A stretch of DNA of 64,000 bases from Sinonovacula constricta (Eukaryota > Mollusca > Bivalvia > Cardiida > Solecurtidae), in assembly GCA_007844125.1 (NCBI GenBank), contig CM017568.1:9788863-9852862 (forward strand). The letters are read 5' to 3'. The position numbers and the translations under genes are program-made. The notes beneath the pieces are model-generated. The model saw only the letters and a program-made list of their open reading frames with translations. It was not told the origin of the DNA and made no database searches. Numbering within the stretch: the first letter of the stretch is position 1; each line of letters begins with the position of its first letter. Positions 26,151 to 37,045 of the stretch are shown here, piece after piece.

Positions 26151-27822
26151 AGATATCGAAAATGGCCATCTTTAGAGACGATCCAACCACCGAGATGAGA
26201 TTACAGTGGAGAAGACCATATACCAACTGCACATGGGCTACTGCACTGTCATCAGTCAGGAGGTATTAACTGAAGACTCAAATCCACATAACCCCACCCA
26301 CCACTGAGACTACTGGGGCCTCTGGCTGTGCCTTTCGATTATGCCAAGTAGCAAAACAACATGGCGCCATATTTCTCCTATACAGATTCTAATGTATATA
26401 ATATTCTTTTGAACAACCTTTTAGTTTGGTCATTGGTCTTCACCTTTTACCAGCAAAGGTCCAAATAAAAGGACCTAGTCTTAAAACATATCATAAAAGG
26501 GACTAGGCTTCTAACGATCGATAGATTTACATATTTTCACTAATTTTAATATGCCATTTTATTTTTGTTGAACTGTTGAACATATTTACTAAAGAATGTC
26601 AAAGATCAAAAGCAAACAAAAGAAACGACTGCTTTAAAATAAAGTTAAGAAAACGATTTCAATTGTTCAAGGAATAAAACGATTAGTAATGTGTTACACA
26701 TAAATTATTTGTACTATTGTACGAGAACTCATTGTTTACAAATAGGTCGATTAATGTTTCGGGCGCAGGCGTAACTGAGCAATGTAATTATAGATTATAC
26801 TTCGTAGACTTTACTGTACTGATCACATACTTAAATATTAATGAACTTCTAGTTCCCTTTTTTTGCATCAATGGCTTTTAAGATGTTACCTGCTGTAATT
26901 AATTAATGACAGCCGAGGGCATATACATTGTTTTTTGTACTATTGCCTTAATGTCTTCAGCAAAGTAGAACATTTCATGTAAACTTGAACTTTGAGGCAG
27001 ATCGCTCCTGCAAAACAAAAATCATGAAAACAATTATGAGCAGTCCCAATTCCAACTTCAAAGAGTAAAGTAACGCTTGATAATGCCTGTGTAATGTATG
27101 CCCTTTACACCACAAGTTTGGTACAACATGTGTTTTTGAAAAACGTCGGGAAAATATCTTTTCGACGCTACAGTGATGAAGACATGCTTCTTTTTATGAA
27201 CTTTATAGCATGCATTTAAAAGCTTGAAAAGCTACTCAAACACATCGCCCATGATTGATATTAAAACATAAACAAAGGTGCTTCATTCTGAACAATAATT
27301 TTGACTAACCGTTATTGCATGCATTTTAGTAGAAGTGAACTATATTATGAGCTTCTTTAAACATACTGTTTTCTTTCATCAACCTTGATAACCTATCAAA
27401 TATTCATGAAGATCGTTGTTCTTTCTTCGGATTTCCTGCCATAAACTGAGGGAGATCTCCATCAAAACAATGTTTGTCCTTTAACAGGTAGCGAACCTAA
27501 ATTATTCAAAGACAGTCGAGGTCAATCTACCTGGTCCCTTTATACAATAGTCAAGCAGTAACTGACAGTTAACATGCAAATGATGAAGTGAGAACAGCAT
27601 GCTCGTCTCTAGCAGAAAACAAGAATCACGACTGCAATCAGCAGTCCCACTACCAACTCCAAAAATTAATTGATTACTTTAATCGACCTGCGTAGTAAAT
27701 TACAGACAAAGAAAGCGTTGGCTCCTAATTAGTGAAGAACGAGGCGTGTAGCGTTACCGCATTGACCTTTGTTGAAGAGCACGCAATAGAACATCGTAAC
27801 AGACTTCGTTCAGGTTACCTTG
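26151..27822. other. AT-rich non-coding stretch
   Basis: No gene or repeat could be supported. Confidence 0.45.
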
Positions 27823-27936
27823 ACCTCCTGTGTTCATTATTGTAATGTTTCTTATAGCATACCTCCTGTGTTCATTATTGTAATGTATCTTATAGTATAC
27901 CTCCTGTGTTCATTATTGTAATGTTTCTTATAGTAT
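27823..27936. repeat. 38-bp tandem repeat, 3 units
   Basis: ACCTCCTGTGTTCATTATTG starts at 27823, 27861 and 27899, exactly 38 bases apart. The units differ at only a few bases, so the triplication looks recent. Confidence 0.95.
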
Positions 27937-28664
27937 TTTTCGGGACATTCAGTTCGAATACATGTAGCATTATGACTTTATCTTTATATAGTCATATACT
28001 CTGATTATACAATAAACATATATCGGTTGAATGCTTTTATTTAAATACCACAGGATTGCATTTTAAAGTACTTTAAAAGTAAAGGCTTCACAGCTAACAT
28101 TAAAAATGACATATAACTGAACTGTTAAATAGCTCAAACTGTCTACTGACTTGAAAATAAAATTATTTAGTTTTTTTTCCACTACGGCCTTTAGTTTTAA
28201 TACTGTTATTGCTGTAAACTATTTTGATGGCTCGCTGACAAATAAATCTGAAGCCAGTGAGTTCGCGAGCGTTTTAAAAGATTAAAATCAAGAGCTTTTT
28301 TGAGACAGATATAAATTTTGGATAGTCGACGACAGGCCAATGCTAAGATGGTGTCCAAAATCACTCTTCTGTATGATAATATGATAATATTACGACATGA
28401 ATTGAAAGCTTTTTTGTTTTAAAATTCTTGGTTACTTGCCTCATCCTTCAAGACTAAAGTTTTAATGCTACAACAATGAAACATTGATTTTGGAGATTGT
28501 TTAAACAAACAAAAATCTTAACTTAACATGGACTTTTCATCAATACTTAAACCTCGTCTGCTTTGACAACATTGTTTGAAGATTAATTTAATTTAACTTA
28601 ATCTCGAATCTCTAGTGGATTTTTTTTTTATTTGTATCTTGTACCAAATGATCTTCAAATTTTA
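27937..28664. other. AT-rich non-coding stretch
   Basis: Nothing could be supported here. Confidence 0.5.
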
Positions 28665-28915
28665 ACATAAGAATATTTGACAAAGTCCTATGAGTATTGC
28701 AACATAAACCAACATTTGAAATAGCACAGGACGAAGGTTTTCATATGCAAGCCAAATGTAATAGTAAAAACAAACCTGTGGTGAGTCATTCAACAAAAAA
28801 GAACAAACCCGACAGTTAACGTCTCGGAACGGTCAGTCGGCAATACGGACAGACTAGAGTGCTTAAACCGATTTTACCGAGCTCTAACCGTGCACATCCT
28901 AGGGATTTCTTAAAT
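28665..28915 (-). repeat. Dispersed repeat family R1, copy 5
   Basis: The reverse complement aligns with 16195-16445 along most of its length (GGTTAGAGCTCGGTAAAATC, GGTTTAAGCAC, ATTGCCGACTGACCGTTCC, CATTTGGCTTG, TCGTCCTGTGC, GGACTTTGTCAAATATTC). It lies directly upstream of the first piece of element 2. Confidence 0.65.
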
Positions 28916-28974
28916 GCAAGTAATGAAAACAAAACTTTTTATCTGAAAAATAAATGTCCCAGCGCTTACGTTTT

Positions 28975-29528
28975 CTTTGATAAGATATGACAAAAGTAGT
29001 GACGTCATTGAAAAATACGATCCACAAAATACTAAGGGATGTTGCAGATCCGTTTTTTTCTAAGCATATAGTGTGCGTGTCCAATAAAACTACGTTTAAT
29101 ATAAATACGCTGTCAGAAAATAAAGAATGGTTCGATGCAGATTGCATAAGAGCGAAGGGGGTGTATTATAACGCTCTAAGGTCTTTTTAAGTTCTTAAGT
29201 AATTATCAGAATAGACAGCAATTGTGTGAGACAAAAGATGGGTATGAAAAGTTGATTCGTTGTAAAATAATAGGTATAACAAAGGATAATAACGGGTTAT
29301 TGAGAACCTCAAAAACAGGAGACCAAGGGATTTTTGGAAGTATTTAAAGAAGAGTAGAACAAGTGTGGATAAAAATATAACAGTTGATGTATTCTTTGAT
29401 TATTTTACTAACTTAAAAGTGACATTTTTTCAAAAAATTAATGTTGAGGCTGAACATTTTTGTAGTACTTATCGATACTTATAACGATGCAATGGATTTC
29501 CCTTTTACATTCAGTGAAATAGTCCAAA
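28975..29528 (+). pseudogene. Element 2 (non-LTR retrotransposon), left fragment: EN-RT linker
   Basis: The frame at 28987-29190 encodes LKNTIHKILRDVADPFF and KEWFDADCIRAKGVYYNALR. This is typical of the linker between endonuclease and reverse transcriptase in non-LTR elements (KxWFDxxCxxxRxxYYxA pattern). Coding-like sequence continues after frameshifts (YEKLIRCKIIGITKDN) to FPFTFSEIVQ near 29490-29528, which is the segment just before RT domain 1. The endonuclease is absent, so the element is 5'-truncated. The reading resumes about 4.85 kb downstream at 34376 with GID and then IESVDILCAYICDIFNMILN. The two parts are therefore one element split by element 1. Roughly a dozen residues between them look lost. 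Confidence 0.75.
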
Positions 29529-29991
29529 GACACCGAAGAGCGACCCAGTGCTAACCCATCCTATTCCAGTGTATGTGAGTGACAGGCAGCCAGTACACAA
29601 ACAGGCACGTAACCCGAAGACGCCAACAAGTCAAGTCTCGGATGATGACTTCTCCATTTACGTGAGAAAAAGAAATAAACGCTACTTTGTTGGCGGATTT
29701 CTGCAGACGGTAACGGAGTCTGTAATCGCCACATACGCGAAACAAAGGGGCATTAAACTTTCTACGGTGACAATCTTCCGCCCAAAGCGAATGGAAACGG
29801 CCATTATTCGCGTTAATGCAGAACCTGACATTGGTGACGTAATGCTAGAAGATGACTTCTGGCCCCTAGGGATAACGTGCAGTGAATGGCTTCCCAAGCA
29901 AGCACGCAATAATCGGCACGGGAGAGAACGTGCAGTCAAGAACCGTGACTATTATAACGGTTCCTACCGTAAACACCACGGGGACTGGTAA
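29521..29991 (+). pseudogene. Element 1 ORF1, C-terminal part (nucleic-acid-binding-like)
   Basis: The frame is open from the element boundary to TAA at 29989-29991, with no ATG near its left end, so the N-terminus has been lost by 5' truncation. Residues such as KRYFVGGFLQTVTESVIATY and KQRGIKLSTVTIFRPKRMET, followed by ITCSEWLPKQ and a basic tail, suggest a compact alpha/beta fold of RRM type as seen in ORF1 proteins of several non-LTR elements. That fold assignment is inference. The C-terminus is rich in Arg, His and Lys, fitting RNA binding. ORF1 proteins coat element RNA and act in cis in mobilisation. No stop interrupts the remaining frame. Confidence 0.55.
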
Positions 29992-30003
29992 ACAGTTGGT
30001 TTT

Positions 30004-30201
30004 AATAGCCGCTTAGGGATTGGGATTGGGATTAGCCGGCATTTTTGCCGATACTGCGCAGCGACATTTCTATCATTACAACACAGGGGCACTTATGAGG
30101 TGCCCAGGGACTGAACCCGGCCGGTCCATTATACTGACACCGACGAGTCAGGCGTAATGCTGTCCCCGTAGCCCCGAGCGTTAGGAGGGAATAGCCGCTT
30201 A
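30004..30201 (-). mobile_element. 174-bp SINE insertion with 12-bp TSD and (AATCCC)n tail
   Basis: The direct repeat AATAGCCGCTTA lies at 30004-30015 and 30190-30201. The insert (30016-30189) read on the minus strand starts CCCTCCTAACGCTCGGGGC and contains a B-box-like GGTTCAGTCCC (10 of 11 to consensus). It ends in CCCAATCCCAATCCC, a short hexamer-repeat tail. This is the architecture of a pol III-derived SINE. The insert is much more GC-rich than its surroundings. It sits between ORF1 and ORF2 of element 1 and interrupts neither frame. The head could derive from a tRNA or another pol III RNA; I cannot decide. Confidence 0.75.
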
Positions 30202-30240
30202 TACGGAAATTAAGTCAACACTGTGTTTTTTGTTGTTTTC

Positions 30241-33200
30241 ATGACTGGTGTATACCAATTCATATTAATTCTCAGCACTTTATTCACAATGCGTGACTTT
30301 AAAATATGTACTTGGAACGCAACTGGCATTATGTCAAGCGCGTTATATATCAGCACACTACTAAGTAGGGAAAACATCGATTTATGTGGCATATCAGAGC
30401 ATTGGTTAAAAGCCCATAATATCACATTTATGGATAGCATACACTGTAATTATGCTAATACTACCAAGAATGATGAAAATGGCACCCTTGCAACTAACAA
30501 ATACTCTTCTAGGGGCGGAGTGTCGTTATTATGGCATAGAAGGTGGGATCCTTATATCAATGTCCTTGATTTCAATACTGACAACATTATTGGTATTCAG
30601 GTGCAGATTAGTAAAGAACAATTCTTGTATGTCATACAGGTCTATACTCCATGTAGCAACCATTCCATAGCAAGGTACCGTGACCATTTAAAGATTTTAC
30701 AGGACATTATATCCATGTATTCCCAGAGAGGCCGACTGGTGCTTATGGGCGACTTTAACTCACACTTACAGGGGCAATCTTTTATAAAAGCAAGTAATGC
30801 TAGAAGTTGCGCTGTTGGTGCCCTATTTAACGACAATTGTATGGTAGCCGTTAATACATTACCTTTATGTACCGGAGCCCAATCTACGTTTGTATCATTT
30901 GATGATCGCTCTCAGTCCATGATTGATCACATTGTTGTACCATACGAATGTGTAGACTTGGTTTCTTCTTGTCACATTCTTGATGACGATTGTTTAAATG
31001 TGTCGACACATAGGCCTATTATTGTTACCATGCAACTGTGTATAGAACACATACATCCAAAAGAAACGCCATTTCGTCCTATCAAATGGAATAAGGTATC
31101 TAATGTACAGTTACAACAATGTGTAGAGCTGATCAAAAGAAATGTTAGCTCTATATCTGTACCGCTTCATCACGATACATCGAGTATCGATACGCTATAT
31201 ACCGTTATTGTACGGTCTCTTGTAAATGCGTCAGACAGCGCCATTCCTAAAACAAAAATAAATAAGCATTACAAACCTTATTGGGACCAGTCGCTTAAAG
31301 ATCAGCATGCGCGGATGAAAACTAAACGGCAATCATGGATCGTACAGGGTCAACCTCGGGACAACTCCATATACTACAAAGAATATAAAGACGCGAAACG
31401 CGCGTTTCGCAGGCATCACAGACATGTAGTTAATGCTTTTCTCACTAAATTAAATGCAGAACTAGATCGTGCTGCATGTGTAGATAGCAATTTGTTTTGG
31501 AAATTATTTAATAAAAGAAGGAACTCCCCACGACATGGCAGTGAAATGACCTTTGATGGTAAAATGATGCGTGACCAGTCAGAAATTACCACAGCATGGG
31601 GGAGTTATTTTAGTACCCTATATAGTGATGTAGAGAATCCATCTTATGACAAAGAATTTTACGTCAATATCACGAATATAGTAAATGACTTAAAAAAGAA
31701 GCCTCATCAGTCTGTGGAGTTTGACGACATTAGTACACACGATGTTGAAAACTGCATTACAGAATAAAAAGGTGGCAAAATGTGCGGATTGGATGGAGTT
31801 TACAATGAACATCTGATGTATGGTAAAACATTCATAGTAGATATCTTATCCAAGTTCTTCAATTTGATGTTCAATATGTCTTATGTCCCATTAGACTTAA
31901 AAAGGGGATATATTGTTACCTTATACAAAGGTGGTAATAAGCGTAGAAGCGATCCCAAAAGTTACAGAGCCATTACATTATCCTCATGTATACTCAAACT
32001 GTATGAACGTGTTTTACTTCGCATGCTCCAATCCGAAGTAAATACACCTATTAATCCCTTACAGGGTGGATTCCAACAAGGACTGGGATGCAATATGACG
32101 TCATATTTGGTAAAAGAATGTGAATATTTCTGCAAAGAAAATAACAGTAAATTGTATGCCTGTTATTTTGATACAATGACTGCCTTTGACCGTGCTTTAC
32201 TTACTTGGTATCTCTCACAAACTGTGGCTCACAGTTGCCGCTATGCACTCAGACATGTTTAGTTGTGTACTGATAAATGGCCATATATCTGATTGGTTCC
32301 CAGTTTTGCAGGGTACTAGGCAAGGTGGCTGTTGGTCCCCATTTCTCTATCTCATTTATATTAACGATCTTATCTCAGAACTACAAAATTCATCTTATGG
32401 ATTATCAATAGGTCATATAAGTGTATGCGCACCTACAGTTGCGGATGACATGCTTCTTCTATCTCTGTCAATCAAGAGCTTACAGAATATGATAGACATT
32501 TGTTATAACTACTCTTGTAGGTGGCGATTCCAGTACAATCCTTCCAAATGTGCAGTCATTGTTTTTAATGAAACTAAGAGGTCATTATTGAAAGCTCAAC
32601 GTACCTTTACCCTTGGGAGTCACGTAATCAGAGAAGTCCATGAATACAAACACTTGGGGGTAATTGCACAGCCAAGCTATTCTTCTGGAAACCGCACTGA
32701 TTATTTTCACTCGCAACTAAGAAAAACGTTTTTCGGCATTCTTAACTGTACATCTTCTGATGTTGGTTTAAGCCCCGTCACGTGTAAGCATATATACAAT
32801 CACATCGTTTTACCGAAAGCCTTGTTTGGTACAGAATGTTTGTTTAACCTGACACACAGTGAGATTATTAATCTTGAACGTGCTCATCGTCTTTGCATAA
32901 AGACATTACAAGGCATGTCATTAAGAACACGCACTGACATTGCTTTAAGCATGATTGGTTCGCTTCCACTTCACGCTGAAATTGACTTACGTAAACTAAC
33001 ACTTCTAGGTCAACTGTGTCGCCTGAAATCCACGTGCACCATTAAGCGGTTGTTTTTATATAGATTATATCAATATCGCCACACACCGTCTATAATGGGA
33101 CATAGCCCGGATATTGTCAAGATACTAGATGTATATTTGCTTAGGCATTATCTAGAAACCTATTTAACCACCAGCGAGTTTCCAAGCAAACTTCAATGGA

Positions 33201-33700
33201 AAAAAATAATAAAAACATCAATTTGGCTTAAAGTCAAATCTGATTGGTACACTAGAATTAGTGTCGACGAATTTTCAAGGTTTCGATCAATTCATTGCCA
33301 ATATGGTACATCTGATATCTGGTTTTATTCATCATCCAATATAGGATATGTCAACTATTGCAAGACGGTTGCTAAGTTAATCGCATACACATCTCGCTTT
33401 AATGAAACTTGTGTCAAATGCAACTTACATTTGAGCAACATATGCTTGACGGATCATGTATTACTTGATTGTTACAAGTTTGATCTGTTCAGGTGTAGAC
33501 TGTCACAACGAATTCAGGATGTTTTTGGACAGCCAGTCTTAGATTGTTTACATAGGCTAGACAGAAATACCTTTGTAAACACTCTACTTGGTGTACGTTG
33601 CCCTGCACTGGAAATATTACTTTGCGAAAGATACAAAGCCTTCTTCGGATGTGTGTTCAAGAATCTTCACTTTGCATGGCTTGCATATGTTTCATCATAA
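30241..33700 (+). pseudogene. Element 1 ORF2: APE endonuclease-reverse transcriptase, disabled
   Basis: ATG codons at 30241 and 30289 are both possible starts; the second lies just before the first endonuclease motif. Endonuclease motifs appear in order: CTWNATG, SEHWLK, QVYTPC, LMGDFNSHL (30743-30769), SMIDHIVVP, and STHRPIIV, where families usually have SDH. RT motifs follow: GYIVTLYKGGNKRRSDPKSY, LQGGFQQGLG, motif A CYFDTMTAFDR (Asp codon 32170-32172), GTRQGGCWSP, motif C VADDML (Asp pair 32453-32458), then a C-terminal Cys/His cluster CVKC...H...C. Disablements are an in-frame TAA at 31765-31767, one base from a Leu codon in CITE-x-KKGGKMCGLDG, and a frameshift with loss of a few residues just after motif A (about 32190-32215). 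Otherwise it is nearly intact, so insertion was fairly recent. Confidence 0.88.
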
Positions 33701-34285
33701 ACGTATTCCAATATATACCGGCAATACCTCAACCTGACATATATTTTTATATCACATGTGTCTAAATTAGTTGTTTCCTTTTTGTGTGTTTGTGACCGGC
33801 CGTTAAAACTCTTGCTTTTCGTTTCGTCAAGATTTTCAAACACAGCCGATGCTCTAATTACAGCTGCGTACATATACATTACGTGTACTTGTCTGCCTAG
33901 CTATCACTTTTAATTTTTCGAGATAAGTACACTCATCTAAGCGTTAATCTTAAGTTTGTCAGGATTAAGATAGAACTCATCACGTACTATCTTGTATATT
34001 GCATACTACATTATTTTTACATTAAAAGTGATAATTTACACAGAGTGATCACTATAGGCTATGAAAGTAGTCTATAAATGGTAATGCAACTGTAAATATC
34101 ATATTGTCTTGATTACATATGTACGTTTGCTCTTTTCACTTTTTATTTTGCCATATTTTCAATGAGTACGCATTGTACATGTAAATATCATTTTCCTTCT
34201 TTCTCTCTGTTTATTCACTTACTTTTATTATTATTTTGCATTGTTTCCATTGATCTTTGTAAATCTTCAATATTGGAGGAAATAA

Positions 34286-34287
<2 letters not shown>
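33701..34287 (+). other. Element 1 3' untranslated region
   Basis: AT-rich sequence without a frame between the ORF2 stop and the (TA)n tail. It ends GGAGGAAATAAAGATATA, so an AATAAA hexamer immediately precedes the microsatellite. I infer that this is the element's 3' UTR. Confidence 0.6.

Positions 34288-34376
<89 letters not shown>
34288..34376. repeat. (TA)n(TG)n microsatellite at the 3' end of element 1
   Basis: About 40 TA repeats (34288-34367) and a short TG run. Its position at the 3' end of the element suggests growth from the original tail. Open frames through it (alternating Ile-Tyr) are artefacts. Confidence 0.95.
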
Positions 34377-36386
34377 GCATTGATTGTATTTTATTGAGAG
34401 TGTAGATATACTTTGTGCATACATATGTGATATTTTTAATATGATTTTGAATTCAGGTCATTTCCCCGACAATTGGAGAGATGGCAATCCAACGCAACTA
34501 TATAGAAAGGGAGATATTCGATATGTGAATAATTACCGTAGGATTACTCTGTTAAGTTGCTTATCAAAGTTGTTGACATCCTTGATAAATAAAAGAATTG
34601 TAGATTTTTGCATTAATAATAATAAGTTACTCGATAAACAGTTTGGATTTAGGAAGGGTTATTCAACAATTGATGCTATTTTTGTCTTGAATTCGTTGGT
34701 TAATATTTTTCTAAGTAGAAACAAAAGGTTCTATGTTGTTACGACTTAGGTGTAGACGGTAGAATTTTAAGAATATTTAAAAGTATGTATGCATCAGTGC
34801 AATCATGTGTGAGAGTGAATAATGCTAAGTCAAGTTTTTCTCAGAGTCGGATCGGCTTGAAACAAGGGGAAACATTATCACCGCTGTTAGCTTCTCTATA
34901 TTTAGAGGATTTAGAATTATTTTTTCAATCTAATGGTGGATCTGGTGTTCATATTGATAATTTTTCTTTAATTATGATTTTATTTGCAGATGATATGGTT
35001 GTTTTGGGAGATTCGCCTGAAATGTTACAAAAAAAAATAGATGTATTTAATAGTTATTATTACAAATGGGGTTTAGAGTTAAATTGTGATAAAACCAAGA
35101 TAATGGTATTTAGGAAAAGAGGTAGTGTATAAGCAAACGAAAAGTGGACGTATTATGGTTTGTTTAAGTGTCGAAATTGTGAATGAGTTTAATTACCTAG
35201 GGACAGTTATTAAGTAAACGGGGTCCTTCGATGGGCATAACGAGTATATAACAAGTAAAGGACTTAAGGCGAGGAATACCTTAGTGTGTAATTGTAAACA
35301 TGTTCCAGTCAGCCCTAAAATAATGTGTCAGCTGTTTGATGCGTTTGTTGGATCTACGATAAATTATGTATCTGAAATATGGGGGTTTTCTATAACTAAA
35401 TCTATAGAGAGAATTCACTTAAATTTTTGTAAAAGAATATTAAATGTTTGGGTAAATAGCAGCTCTACAGGGGTGTATGGGGAGTTAGAAAGATATCCAC
35501 TGTATATTGTTAGATATGTGAAAAAAATAAAATATTGTTGTAAAGAAAGAAGTAGTCAAAATGTCATTTTAAAGAAGTGCTATAATGTCTTACTTAATGA
35601 TTGTTCTGGTGGAAAAAGAAATCAGGTTAAAGCATGCAAGAAGATACTAGATGACTATGGTTTTTCATATGTTTTAATATCAGTTATGATTTAAATTCTA
35701 AGATATTTGTGAAATTGTTTAAAAGTGTCGCTGTCGATTGTTTTATACAAGGCTGGATAGCATCTGTCGAAAGCAGCCAAGTGCTAGTTGAATATAAAAA
35801 AATAAATCAGGCTTTAAATACGAACCTTATTTGGATTTAGTACCGTATAATCTACGTTTTTACATTACTCGTCTACGTATATGTGCGCATTCGTTAAGAA
35901 TGCAAACAGGTCGATATTCAAATACTTATTTACCGCGAAATAAGCAGGTATGTACATTTTGTAATACAGGAGATGTTAAAGATATATATCATTTTGTAGT
36001 TATCTGTCCATTGTATAATGACTTACGTAAAGCGTACTTAGAATCTAACATTTACTGCAGACAGTCAGTTCATAAATTTTGTTGCATGATGAGTTCAGGG
36101 AATAGAAAAGTTCTTATTAATAGTGCTCAATTTGTTAAGCATACATTTAAAGTGAGAAGTAATTGTAGTAATTTAATCGATCTGTAGATTGATATTACAT
36201 TTTAGTATTTTCCTCTCTAAAGAAACATTACTCTCCTCTTATAAGAAAATATTAATGTATAAGTTTTTATTCATATTGACTTTTGCCTACATCACGGTGA
36301 CAGTATGTCAGGGTTGTTTGTTTTTGTATCAAAGACAATGTATGTATGTTCAAGTCTAATAAATAAACTCTGTTCTGTTCTGTTCC
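34376..36386 (+). pseudogene. Element 2, right fragment: reverse transcriptase, C-terminal Cys/His domain and 3' end
   Basis: Blocks appear in order: ESVDILCAYICDIFNMILNS then GHFPDNWRDG; NNYRRITLLSCLSKL; QFGFRKGYSTIDAIF; SRIGLKQGETLSPLLASLY; motif C FADDMVVLGDSPEM (Asp pair 34989-34994); NCDKTKIMVFRKRG; NEFNYLGTVI; a C-terminal part with CTFCNTGDVKDIYHFVVICP (CCHC-like) at 35831-36187. Motif A (F-D-x-x-K-A-F-D) is missing: the frame breaks at 34747 and resumes at GVDGRILRIFKSMYASVQSC. Further stops and frameshifts lie at 35130-35284 and 35694-35831. The 3' end is CTAATAAATAAACTC followed by TGTTC repeats, a short-repeat tail typical of such elements. Position 35533 onward is the left edge of the tandem array. 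Confidence 0.85.
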
Positions 36387-36919
36387 GATAATGGAAGGTA
36401 CGTTAATAATTAATCAATTTAACTAGTTAATTAAGCCAAATGAACGAGAATCAACTAATTTATCTAACAAATGAAAGACTCAGACACTTTATCAACATGG
36501 TAGTTTACCTATTTACTCAGGTAAAAGGACCCCGATCATGGGCTCATATAAAAATATTATCCGTTAAACTAATATTGTACTAAAAGGCTCTGTAAAACTT
36601 GATATCATGTTATACATGTGTTTAGTGAATAATTCAGAATCAAAGGTCATAACATTTCGTTTATTTTTCGCGTACCAATGGCGCCATGATATGGCTGACT
36701 GATCATGTAGAACCCAATTATAATTGTGATTGGTTGCTCTTTATCCAAAATTATGCTGTTGTAATTGTGCCTGTAGATTAGGCTTTTAGACATGGTAGAG
36801 TTGACGTAACAGTATAAAACAATACATTAAATAGTAAGCGCAGTAAATTCATGGATTCCCTTTCGGTTGCAGAACGCAATTCCAACAGCAATTACTCTAG
36901 TGTTTTGTTGTTGTTGTTT

Positions 36920-37045
36920 TTTGTTGTTACATCGCACCGACACAATTATGGTCATATTGGCAAGGTCTCGCTAATAACTGATGAAGGAAGACCCAAGACT
37001 TATACATGGGCAGAACCAACAGCACATTCCAGGTTAGCTGGGTAT
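36920..37045 (+). repeat. R2 repeat within array copy 1
   Basis: A TTG-rich lead-in, then CATCGCACCGACACAATTAT, GGTCATATTGGCAAGG, GAAGGAAGACCC and GGGCAGAACCAACAGCAC. Matches 6128-6245 and the equivalents in copies 2 and 3. Confidence 0.55.

Larger units (their letters stand above)
29521..34375 (+). mobile_element. Element 1: non-LTR retrotransposon (ORF1 end, APE endonuclease, RT) inserted in element 2
   Basis: The order is ORF1 C-terminal part (29521-29991), an internal SINE insertion (30016-30189), ORF2 with APE-type endonuclease and RT (30241-33700), a 3' UTR (33701-34287) and a (TA)n(TG)n tail (34288-34376). The left boundary is set by where element 2's frame (FPFTFSEIV) stops and ORF1's frame opens. 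The right boundary is where element 2's frame resumes just after the microsatellite. The element is 5'-truncated inside ORF1, as is usual for target-primed reverse transcription. No clear target-site duplication is visible. I do not assign a clade: the overall plan is of the Jockey/CR1/L2 type. Confidence 0.8.

Noticed and set aside
25929..26232. Val/Cys/Phe-rich membrane-like and Gln/Asn-rich frames
   Set aside because: Both derive from the (TTG)n/(TTTG)n tract.
29551..29939. Minus-strand frames opposite element 1 ORF1
   Set aside because: Shadow frames: the plus-strand frame carries the ORF1-like protein and continues the element's order.
30016..30035. GGGATTGGGATTGGGATT as interstitial telomere sequence
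   Set aside because: The hexamer is not the animal TTAGGG repeat. It is the tail of a SINE flanked by a target-site duplication.
34162..34424. Ile-Tyr repeat open frames
   Set aside because: Artefact of the (TA)n tail of element 1 on both strands.
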